Source: Sycobia sp. Sy_11 (lineage: Eukaryota > Arthropoda > Insecta > Hymenoptera > Epichrysomallidae). From it: a stretch of DNA of 64,000 nucleotides. The stretch spans positions 3,266,001 to 3,330,000 of the forward strand of contig JACCIC010000002.1 in NCBI GenBank assembly GCA_018907035.1, written 5' to 3'. Below the pieces are notes generated by a model, which ran no database searches, had not been told where the DNA came from, and saw only the letters and a program-made list of their open reading frames with translations. Every line of letters starts with the position of its first letter. Position 1 is the first letter of the stretch. The position numbers and the translations under genes are program-made. This document shows positions 23,885-35,239 of the stretch, in pieces.

Positions 23885-26800
23885 GTGATTTTTGTCCGTT
23901 AATTGTCGAAAGCTGTGTTTGGTGATGTCGACGGACTCATTGGTGCAATTGTAATAAAGTAGGCTATCAGTTGTGTAATTGTCACAATTATGTGTAGAAT
24001 TTCATCAATAATTTATAAAACTAATAAAAAATTTCTAAACTCAATGAAATACATCTAATTATTGGTTCACTTCTAGTTGAGATACTCCAAATTTAGGAAC
24101 CTCAGCGGCATTGAGAATAAATTAAATTGGTATTCTGTTAAATCAAGAAAATATTTTTTACATTACATAAAAGGAACGAAAAAAATTGTTGGATACGGCG
24201 CAAAAATTAATAAAATATGTGTTAGAAAATAAACCGTCAGACATAGTTATGAAATTACATAAATATATTTTATAACAATAATGAAAGTTATTGTTCTATG
24301 TATGTATTATTCTATATAATTCTTACTGCCTAATTTCTATTTGTGTACAAATTACGTAGTAAAGAAGAATTTTGTATTGTATGAAATAACGATTTCACAT
24401 AAAACACTTATTGAATATGAAACTAATTGTACTGTTGACATTTATACTTACATTGATCCAGCACAGTCAGTTAAGGTGTAATTTTTATTTAAAAAACGGT
24501 AGAGGATAATAAAAATAATAATTTAAGATTTTTATTCTAGGTTTTGCTAGTGTATCATATGAGGAGTCCGTTGTATATTCTAACGTCACGTGAAGGTTAA
24601 TATTGCTTTATATGTCGGCATTTCGCAAAGGTCATACTTAGCGACAAATATTTTAGATAGGATGGAGATCCTATCCTAGGAGACAGGTTTTGAGAATCTT
24701 CCGTTTGACGTTAAAATTAATTTTCAAAAGGTTTTAAAGTCAAGCTAAAAAAAAATTAATTAAATGCATAATATCAAATAGGCCTCGAACTTTGCCAAGA
24801 GCGAGTGGGTGGCATAGGCATCGGCAGCGCGATCATCGACTTATAAATCAAATCAATTATTCGATTCCTGGCAGTTTTACAGCTTTACAAAACTTTAAGG
24901 CATTTCGCACTGATCGTACTTTACGACCGCTTAATTTCACCCCTACCATCCCCACACCTCGCCCCACGCACCTAGAGCGCAGAAGACCGTTCGTAAGGCC
25001 GAGTCGTTAAAATTCGAAACTTTGCTTTTATAATTCAACTTTTCACGATGCGATCGCGAGCGCGGGTGCTGAATCGCGCCCCCCCCCCCTCGCCCCTTCT
25101 TTTAGCGATTAATTTTGACTATAACCTGGAAGGATTCGAAACGATCGTATATAGAAACGGTATCGAAAGAAAGAAGAAGAGGTTGCGCCCAGGTTCTGTT
25201 ACGAAGTTTTCAAGTTCAGTTTTCAGTTTTAATTTCAGATTTATATATGTATATGCTTTTTATCAATGTCCGTAAGCTTTCGTTGTCTGTTTAATGAAGT
25301 TGAAGAAAAACAATACAAAATATATTGTGAAAGGAAATCGCGAGAAAAGAGATAAATTCGATATTTTTCCGTAAGCACTTAACCTGAAAATAATATAAAC
25401 TGTTTCTAGGTATGATTTTTTAAGGCATTAAAATCAATTGAGTAATTATCTAAGGATAACTTTAAATATTTCAATAATATTATAATTTAAAAAAAAAAAC
25501 ATTTCAAGTTCTATTCAAGTTTTGGCCATTTTTATTTTCTGTGCATGAAAATGGGTAAAAGAACAACAAATTTGACTCAAGACGAAGTTCTGTTAAATAT
25601 GCACGCATGATAGTCGACACGAAGAAGTATTGTCGAAGTCTGTAATATTTCGAATCCAGGCGATAATTTGAACATTTTTTGTTTACGATATGCGCTTGTA
25701 ACAAACATTCAACTCGAAGAATCTGTTTAATATTTAGATTTTTTTTTATCACGTTACTACATCGAAGTGGTATGCAAGATTATTACGCGACATATCAATG
25801 TTTAATTATTTTTCTAGCAATCTTATAGGTCTATAGTTTAACCGATTTATGATGTATTTATTTCACACTTATTTATATCATTCTGCATACCAATTTTTAT
25901 TATATTGAGAATTTATTGAAAAGTGGATGTTGGCATTGCTGGATCTGATTTGCATAGAAGATATTTACGCCTGTTTAAATTACATTTCAATTCACAAAAT
26001 ATATCCTGAAGATAGTTTTAGATTTAGGACTCGTTCCCAACGATCATAACCGACTAATACTGAAATTCCTTTAACTCAACAAGCTTTTAAGTCACTGCAT
26101 TCATTTTTTTTGCATAAATCTTGCTTGCGTTTACATTGCCATGTGGCATAATTTTGATTAATAGAGACGCTCACCCTATAATTTATCAAATTCAATACAT
26201 TGCCGCCTTTATTACCGTTACTCGTAAAATTCTACAACCTGGAAATCGCGCTTAGATATCCCAGCAATCGTTTTCCTGTCAGCACATATATTTCCAATCT
26301 TTTATATTCTTCTCTATTCGCTACGTTCTCGTTCTACTTAGTTTTTTTTTCCCTCTCTCCCTCGTATTATGATGAAACGTTTTCGTCATAACAACGCATC
26401 GAGTGTGTAGCGATTGTGGGAGAGTGCGCTTTTCATCGATGCAGAAATATCGCATTTAATATCGTTTGTGCAATTAAAATGCAGTTATACTTGTTTTTTT
26501 TCGCCCCGCTTTCATCCTACGTCACGTTTCTCACCAGGTATGCGACTACGTTCAGACGTTTTTACTCTATTTTACTTTATGTAAATATCATCGATTGAGA
26601 AAAGGCTGTGTTCGTCAGGTTGTAAAAAGGATTGAAAAACGCATTGATAACTGTGCCTCGCTAATTATTCTTCTGTTGCATATTAATAAAATATTTTCAC
26701 TAATTATTTCAGAAATATGTAATTTTTTAGCTCTTTAGTTTACTACACGTAAGCTGTGAACAATACATTTATTTTATATTATTTTGATTTATTTATTTAT

Positions 26801-26990
26801 TTTCTAGTGTAGTGAACTATAGAGACATTCATAGTTAAATGGCACAATCCTTGTTTTCTTTTTGTTATTTCAAATTGTTTATCACAATTTTGTTAAGAAA
26901 TTATTATCAATATTGTTATTTTTGAAAAATAGATTGTATCAATCGACTCTATGAAGAACATTGCGATTAAAATTTCTTTTTAATAATACC
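23885..26990. other. Long AT-rich stretch, no gene seen
   Basis: Apart from the MITE-like fragment near 24.1 kb and a C run at about 25,080-25,089, I see no element. CACCAG|GTATGC at 26,537/26,538 follows a long pyrimidine-rich tract on the plus strand and is noted under findings. Confidence 0.45.
24107..24165. mobile_element. Partial MITE-like fragment
   Basis: The GCATTGAGAA end motif and a downstream TTAAATCAAGAAAATATTTT segment match the left part of the element at 12,749 in order (GCATTGAGAA, then TTAAATTAAGAAAATATTTT). The longer segment differs at about one to three positions. The right end is not recognised, so this is a truncated or diverged relative. Confidence 0.4.
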
Positions 26991-27035
26991 TTTTTTTCAA
27001 ACACACATTTTTTTGTATGTAAAGAATTGCATTTT

Positions 27036-27344
27036 TCATTGTATTGAATCACATATAAAAAATGAGTGCTTGGAGATTTGTGATCGTGTGATTGGGAAAG
27101 AATACAGGTATTCTACTCCAATTGGCGTATAAATGGCATAGTTAGTTATAAGTTGATGATCCCAATTGTTGCATGCGTCAAATTTGAAAAAATATATAAG
27201 GTTGTGTGTAAAGCTGCAATGATTTGACAACTGCTTTCCACTAACCACCAAAGTGAGAAGAGGGACTTGAGTTGAAATATCCTGCAACTTGATACTGGCA
27301 TGTGACGAGATCTGGCCACTAACAGCCAATTCTGAGTTTTTTAA
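27036..27344 (-). other. Unassigned open frame of about 100 codons
   Basis: A minus-strand frame runs from about 27,350 to a stop at 27,036 without microsatellite content. Its amino-acid composition looks balanced (Ile/Ser/Leu/Asn/Phe with scattered Cys and Trp). The natural start is unclear: the first possible start is TTG and there is no in-frame ATG at the front. Upstream, other frames on the same strand are open in turn (about 27,370-27,535 and 27,540-27,650), separated by frameshifts and stops. I recognise no family. It may be a decayed coding sequence or simply a stop-poor patch. The neighbouring sequence to about 28,000 is open in all three minus-strand frames at once, which argues for chance composition. 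Confidence 0.15.
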
Positions 27345-28009
27345 ATTGAGTGGTCATGTTAAGGAACTTTATTCCACTGAGTAGAACACTATTATAGCAT
27401 ATTTTGTCTTGAAGACAACCTTTCTTATATTATCGGAAAGAACTTGTATAATTTGTTGTTGTGCAATTTGAGAGGATCTTTGAATGCATTGTAGAGGTTG
27501 TGCTGTAAAAATTGATATATCTATTGAATATCTAGATACAAATCCAGCTCTTCATCGTCTTAACTTCACGGCCTGACCATCTCATGACAGTAGACGTAAG
27601 GGCGCAATCGATTTTCGTGCGTGAAAAGGGATTGGGCAATTGACCTATGAGCTACTAAACTCTAATGTTTCGATATAATGTTCAACAGAGCAGAGAACTA
27701 TTTAATCGAGGTAAAAGTCCTATGACACAGTACATGGAAAAAAGTTTGGATCGTTCAAGTTAGTGCTAACATTTAAAGGATACATTAGTGGTAATGTTAG
27801 TTCTTTTAATTTACAGTTTCGTATTCTAGACAAATTTATTAGTTCTTGGCATATCATTTTTGATCTCTTACTGTGCAAATTTGTCTGATGCAGCTCTGTC
27901 TGAGTTATAATATATCGAAAAGGACAGTATCCCAGATGTGGAAACTGGTTGTTCCGGAAATAAATTCGACCTTATTTTTGAATAAAAGTAATTTTTCATT
28001 GAAGAAATC

Positions 28010-30670
28010 GTTTGTACTGTTCGAAACTAGTGGCTGATGATTACTGAGCTTTCAATATCAGAAGCAAAGAAATGAATTATGGCGATTCATCCTTCTCTGA
28101 AATACTTCAGCTTTATTAGAGGTATACCGATGTTATCCTTGGAAGTCTTTTAAGTGATGAATACATTTGTAAATGATTTCTTTTCTCTCTCTATTTTCTT
28201 AATATTCGTCAAAATTCGCAAGGCAGCATCGAACTATACAATAGTCTGACAGCGATATAAGCTGCTGTCCATAAAATTTGTTTTCATCCGGTCGTCATAT
28301 TTTCTATTCGACAAGGTTGTCCGTATGCAACGCAAAGCACTAATGCGTTCCTCTATAGACAACATTAAAGGACGTTATATAGGTCGCGGATCTTCAGACC
28401 GTATGGAAAACATATACGCGAGAGATTTATGTTTAGCGGGAACAATTCGAGTGAGAGGGGGAGGGGATTCCCCTGCAAAGACCGGAGATCCAATTAACAA
28501 TAACTTACCCTATTACCGCGCGCGTTGACCCTGCATCGATCGTAAAATCGGAATTCTTCTCCTTTTGATTCGCTCTCTTGGTCCCGCCGTAATTTTAGCG
28601 CTAAGGATCTCCGTGTACATAATGCACATGAGTTTGTTTTACCGATGATTCCCGATGTTCTATATATATACGAGCAGTCTCTCGCTCGCCCCGTCGGCTG
28701 ATTTATCACCTAGGCATTAATCATGACACGCTTGCGCGGAGGCGAGGACGAGTTTAATTATTACTCTTCGCCCAATCCCCTCCTCTACCCTATACAAGCC
28801 TAACGGCCGATAAACGATGGATAGGCGCGCGACGTTTCCTTTTATCCTTACACGATCTTTCTCAAACGATATTGGCGTCGGTGCTCTCCTTAATTGGGGT
28901 GTTCGAGTCTGCCCCCTCCCCCCAACGCCCTCCTGAGACGGCTTGCCCAGGTCCGTTTGCATATAAGACCGGCGAGGTGTGAAATATCGACCAGCCTTTT
29001 TTTCCCTCTTCTCCGTGTAAGCCCAAAGTGATTTCTGGATTCCTTTTTTTGTATTTGTTATTCTTCGGGGTGCGACGTTACATTCGTTTAAAGTTTGATC
29101 AAACATAAAATTTCAATGTTGACTCAAGCTTCAAGATTGGTTTCGTATAAGGATTGTTATACATATTTGCCCAGGTTGTCACTTATCACGAGAATACTGA
29201 CGTAATGTTGGAAATAAATAGAAATAGTTCTATTCGCACATTTAAGACTGTTTTTTGCGAACATCAGAAGTAACTATTATATGGTTACATTTAGGAATGT
29301 GGGATGATTATAAGCAAATAATTTGGAAATCATGGTATTTATAAATTTAATTAAGATACACAGGGAAGAAAATTTTTTATGCGATTATTCTCATTATTAA
29401 ATAACGAGTACGTTAAAAAATCATTTTATACTTATGGTTTCTTACTTTATTTTCTTACTTACTTTTCTTACTTACTTCTTACTTACTTTCTACAAATTAA
29501 GTTAATTTTTCCGCAATTTCGAGTCACTTTATTTAATTTCCCGTCCAAGGCAATACCTCAAAGATTGGCATTGAACCCAACAATAGAATAAATTAATAAT
29601 TTTACTTTCATTAATAGATGATAAATCGAACTAATAAATAGTTTTATCGGTCTTAAAGAGTCTTTTTAACAAATTTGTACTTGTGGAAATTAAGAGGAAT
29701 AATTACAAAACCTTCACTTATAATAGCATTTTTTATTTAAAATTGCTGAATTGACAAGCAATTCCTATCGACGCAATGTATTTATTATAGCGCATATAAT
29801 TGTTTCTTAGTATAGTTATGTTATTTAATTTTCTGTTCAATGGAAGATGATGAACATTTTGAAATTTGACTGAGTATCATATCAAAAGCTGGAAATCACT
29901 AGTCAAACACCTTCCGTATTAACTTCAGGAATTGATATTTTCTAATTAAGTTGGATGGTTCGTGATTTACCCTAAGAGAATGTTTTTAATCGAGTTGCGC
30001 GAGATATAAATTTTAGAAAACTATCTGCGATTTGCCATTTTATATCATAAATGAAAGGATTACTATAATGGTTCATATCTATTGCTATAATTGTTCATAT
30101 CTAATATTAATTAATACGATTCGTGAGAAAATTGTTAATAGATAATTGTCTGAATTTCTATGGATTCTTACACTCGGCTTCTGTTGAGTTCTTTAATATT
30201 CTTTACTAACCAGAAATATTTAATTTCACCAGCTGTGTTGAAAGTGTCCAATTAATCTGCGCAGTCATTTTGTTTTTTATCCACGAATGGAAAATTTGTA
30301 TGTGTATTACGAAGTCTTTCTTTTATGCCGAATCTGCGAGGCTTATTCCGAGATACTTTGAAGAGCAAAAAAAAAGAATAATTACGACATTCAAACCGAT
30401 GGCTGCGCGGATGAGACCAAAAAAAAAGAAAAATAGAAATTTCCTTGCTACTGCCGTCGAAGCGAGGCGCGCAGTGTAATTTTGAGTGCCCCGGGCGCTC
30501 TGATAATTAACTTTACTGTAAGCGCGGGGGCTGTTTTCCCGCAGCCTCCGGTCTGTCCGCTAATTAATCCGACGATCTTCCCCTAGATACAGAGACTTAT
30601 TGCTGTATTCTTGCCCGAACCCAGGCAGCTGTTCGAGGGCTCCTCTTTAATGCTTCTTTGATAACGAGAG
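28010..30670. other. Mixed stretch with a moderately GC-rich part, no gene seen
   Basis: GC content is raised at about 28,320-29,000. CTTACTT-type units cluster at about 29,442-29,490. A TAATTAA core sits among GC-rich sequence at 30,490-30,580. No exon is supported. Confidence 0.45.
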
Positions 30671-30675
30671 GAGTC

Positions 30676-30683
<8 letters not shown>

Positions 30684-30755
<72 letters not shown>
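30684..30755. repeat. (GA)n microsatellite
   Basis: About 72 bp of nearly pure GA, the longest purine tract in the window and a potential triplex-forming element. Confidence 0.95.
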
Positions 30756-30756
<1 letters not shown>

Positions 30757-30759
30757 GTG

Positions 30760-31630
30760 TAGATTTTCATTCTGGAAATTTTGAAAATTCTGAGACGACG
30801 ATTGGGAGCCGTAATATGAAGTAAGAATTTTTTTCGCTGCCTCTTCCAATATTGACTATTTCACTTAATTCAAAGATTTGATCGTTAATTAATATATTTT
30901 TAATATCGTTTATGGGCTGAAATAGCAAAGGGGGAAAATCTCCTTCAATTTTATTGGATCCTAATTCGAGCAGTAGAATTCAAATAAATATTTAATTTTA
31001 CAACATTTAAACTCCCTATTATTCCCATATCTAGAAAGTAAATGTATAAAAAATCTGATAAAATTATCGCCTCTATATTAATTTTTCTTATGATGAATAT
31101 GATGAAATATTAACGGGTGGGCAATAAATTACTGGCTTGAAAATGCATAAAAAAAGTTTCGTATAATCGTACTGAAAAATTTCGTCACCAGGGACGCAAC
31201 GTCGTTCTTGAAGTATCAAAAAATCCCGCTTCTACGCGGCGCAACAATGTCGCAAAAAGCCGACTCGACACTCACATACAGCTAATTCATAAGTTGTGAA
31301 AAATCCAAACAAAATGAAGAGGGTCCGTGGAATCTCCGGTGGTGCCATCCTGGCGAATTGTCCCGATCGCCGCGCGACATTGACGCGCTAATTATTTGGC
31401 CGTCGTCGGGAGCGCGCGAATTAATCGCGCGTATAAGAATTCCCTATGCCACTAAGGCGAGCGACAGGAGAAAATTTATGCGGACTGCCACCCCTCACGG
31501 ATTTTTGTCGCGTTCTCATTCGAGTTTCGTAATAAAACGGATGGCCGTATTATGTGTCCGTCTGGAGGGGATGGGGAGGTCGCATAATTGATCCTGCTTC
31601 CTCTTCCTGCAGAGCTATTGGAATTTCTCT
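30760..31630. other. Mixed stretch, no gene seen
   Basis: AT-rich to about 31,190, then moderately GC-rich with TAATTA-type cores at about 31,390 and 31,420. A segment starting GGGTGGGCAATAAATTAC at 31,116 is discussed under findings. Confidence 0.45.
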
Positions 31631-31631
31631 G

Positions 31632-31637
<6 letters not shown>

Positions 31638-31691
<54 letters not shown>
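31638..31691. repeat. (TA)n microsatellite
   Basis: About 54 bp of TA followed by a short GA run and a 10-base G run at about 31,703-31,712. Confidence 0.95.
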
Positions 31692-31693
<2 letters not shown>

Positions 31694-31719
31694 AGAGAGA
31701 GTGGGGGGGGGGAGAAATA

Positions 31720-34540
31720 GACCGCGTTGCTTATCTCATTACGAGCTGGATCTACTTTTTTCTCTCTCGCTTTCTCTTGACAACAGGATGTCGCATTGGG
31801 GTACGCGCCAAGCTTCCTTTTTCTAAATATATAAGAAAACCCTGGTAAATAAAAATCTTCCCATATCTGAATATCATGATTTAATATAAAAAAGGTAACT
31901 TTAAATGATAATATTTTTTAATATCCGCGTCCGTATTGTGTATATATAAGAGCGATATATTTTGAGAAACATCGAAGGTTCTTCGTGAGATGATTTGATC
32001 CCTTTTTGCTATTGCTCGCGAGATGTGTTATGATGTCATCTATTAAAGTTAGTCTATTTTACTTCTGTTACAGGTATGGAGTTAAACTGTCGTTTATTGA
32101 TTAATATGATGAGTTTGTAAGTATATATAACATTTAATATAGTTAATGTAGAATGATCATTGAATTTTCCTAACTTTCAATTTGCTTTTTATATTCGAAT
32201 TTGTTGCAAACGAAGTAAATTAAATCTTTTATAACGTACATTTTCATTTGTATTATAATCGTACTTGTTCTTTACTCCTTATATTTTAAAATTAGCACAT
32301 CAGCTACAGGATTGTGTCTTGGGTTATATAATAAATATTCTAGTAATAAATATAGAAATATATCGATACACGAAAAGGATTAATAACAGTATATATCACA
32401 AAAAAGTTGTTAGCCTCTTTTTTTTTCTTTCTCAAAATTTATTTTTGAGAAACAATCTCTAAAAATTTTTTTTACAAAATAATCAACATCGACAACTAAT
32501 GGTATTAATTATAGCTGTGACAGTGCATAGAAGGTTGTAAAATATTTCTACAGAAAGTCATGTTTTATTGGTAACAGTCGTATAAAAAATAACTCATCTT
32601 ATTGTTACGTTTTTATTAAAAAAAACATATTTTATTTATTAGTATGAAAACAGTTCATACAAAAAATAAGATAAAATTTATCTGCTCAACACAGTCGAGC
32701 GACTAGAGCAACAAAAGTTTTCAATTTGAACCTCAAATACTAATTGAATAAAAAATCCAACAATTTCAATTTCCAATTTTATTAATAAAAGCCTTTAATC
32801 TGAATTTTGTAAGTCTCCAATACTTTGAAAAAGAAATAAAGCGTTAAATATGTAAAGAGATTATTATCTAAAGAGAACGAGAGCTTTCTCAATTATTCTT
32901 CTCTGTTTCGCAATTGTCGTTCGAAAATTTGACATGTGATGCATTTCCCTGGATATTTTATTCGTACTCCTTTCCCCTCTCCAACGGTTTCCGGTTTTTA
33001 TTTTCCTCGCGTTTTTCCTGCCAGCTCCTACCGACAGAATTACCCTACGAGGTTCATTAAAATTCTGAAGAAATACGAAACTCTGAGCGGTACTTTTATA
33101 TTACCATGCATTTGATTATTATGCATTTAAGTCGATGAGATATTGTGGATATTTATGAATACTATTTTTAATATAATGGAACAACGAAATTATGATCATT
33201 AAAGAATTTAAATATTATATAGAATTTTGATATTTATGTTTCTTTGAAGATATTATTATAGTTCCATAAGCCAATAAAGTCTCTAAGTGTAAAGTGATTA
33301 GCCGCTGTACCTATAATTTTCAATAAATACAACGAGTAAAGTTAAATATAGATTAAATACAAATAAAAAACTGCTGATACGCCTATTAAACGAATTGATA
33401 TTTTATGAGTACTTAGTACCGCAATTGCCACAAATGGGGCTGTAACACGTTAGAGCATCTTAATTCCATCGAGCAAAGTTTGTCGAATATTACTCTTTAA
33501 AAATCGATGTTAAGTCCATCTATAATGATGTAATACGAACAATAGTTTGATAATATAATAGTATATAATATAATAGTTGACAATAGTCACTATCGATTAC
33601 TTCGGGTAAAGGCTACTAGGTGGAAACTTATAAATATGATTTGAAAATAATTATTTTCAATTATTCATACCAGCTAGTTTATTTGAATTCACGTATTTAA
33701 TATTCAGGTTAATATTCTTCAAGGTGTAATTTTAGTCGACAAATGACTTTCTATTCTACACGAATATCATCAACATTATTTCTAAGCTTGAAGTTTGGAT
33801 CGTTCGAATGCAACTCTTTAATGATATATAGAAATGAACAAAGTATATTTAAATTTTTCGTTCTTCTTTCTAAAAAAATATCTTAAAGAATAATCAATAT
33901 AAGGTTGGTATAAATCGATATTTTAAACATTTTGTTGTGATCCAATGATGGGAACTTCAGACTCGTCATAATTTCAAGCTAGTACGTATGATTTATTTTT
34001 GAAACAATTGATTTTTTTTCAATACTCATTGAATCAATTGCCCTAGGTGCTTTTACTCAAAATTTGTTAATTATTCCTTGTAACTATATTTCACGTGCTG
34101 ATTAAGTTAACTATTTTCACTTATTAGATAAACACGTACACGTATATATTTATCATAAATGATTGAATCTGAATTTATTCAATAAGAGAATATGAAGTTT
34201 ATAATAAGTGGGATATCCACCGATTCAATTATAGAAAGCAAGATTTATATTCGTTGGTTTACGGTGATATTTTCTATTTATCAGTTTATAGAATTGTTCA
34301 TAATTAATAAGAAAAACACCCATTTTCTATGACCAGTATTTTTTGTGCCATTTCCCAAATTGTTCTTTAAAAAGTTTCCATTTCTCCTTGGGATTTTCGT
34401 ACTGGACGTTTTTTTCATTTTTCCCATTTTACTCTCAAGGAACAATTGAATTTATATATATATATATGGAAGACATTCTTGATCCATTGAAACCAAAATA
34501 TTATTCTTAACTCGAGTAATTTCATTAGTACGCCGCATTA
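31720..34540. other. Long AT-rich stretch, no gene seen
   Basis: No element is recognised. A weak plus-strand exon-like unit at 32,074-32,116 is listed under findings. Confidence 0.45.
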
Positions 34541-35230
34541 GATGAATAAAGCGCGGATAATCGCGCGGCGCTGAAATAAATCGCGATCCATGTTGAAAAC
34601 CAAGTCCCCTACTAAATAAGCTTTTGTAAAAAGGATTGAAAGACTCGGCGGATGAAAGAAAAGAATGGAAAGGGGAGAAAAAAGGAGGAAAACCTTCCCG
34701 TCAAAAGAAAGAGAAAGGGGGGAGGTGGGGATGCGCGCGACTTGAAAAGCGTCGGTGCGAGAGAAAATCCGAAAGTTCCACCATCGCGCGCAGGACGACG
34801 CGAAATCGAAGCGCACAAAGAGGACAGGAGGGAGGGAGGGGGGCTCTCAACTCAGGGCTCGGATTTTGAAGCATCCGCAGCGTCGTCGCCGTACGAACGC
34901 GCTTCCGGGAAAGCGCGTACATGCTGCGGAAGGAGTGACGTCGCCGGGCATTTGTTCTGCCGTTTGCGTCTCGCTTTTATAGATGTGAGTATGCGCGCGC
35001 GTTTCAGCAGGTGGACACGCGCGTGAAATACGAGGAGGACGAGGGAGAGTGGGGGGGGGAGCCCGTATAATTGGCAGAAAGTCCGCCGGGGGATCTAATT
35101 GATCGTGCCGGCGGGCTCGAATTTTATATTACGCTTCGAAGTTAGATGGGCGAAGAATGGAAGGTGGTCGGGTCGAGGCGCGCGGCGAGCAGCTCGTTGG
35201 GCTCGGCTTTCCGAGAGATTTTCGGCTAGA
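34540..35230. other. GC-rich island
   Basis: Purine-rich plus strand from 34,640 to 34,860, then CpG-dense sequence to 35,230 with a G run at about 35,051. Overlapping frames of 60-125 codons on both strands are basic and low-complexity. None is called. Confidence 0.4.
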
Positions 35231-35239
35231 TTTTCGAGA

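Noticed and set aside
28494..28709. Minus-strand frame with GGTAAGTTA donor-like sequence
   Set aside because: There is no supporting acceptor and no recognisable protein. The donor-like match is common by chance.
34652..35026. 124-codon Lys/Arg-rich plus-strand frame ending near GTGAGTATG at about 34,985
   Set aside because: The donor-like sequence lies 2 nt after an acceptor-like TTTTATAG and the frame is low-complexity. The evidence is insufficient for an exon.
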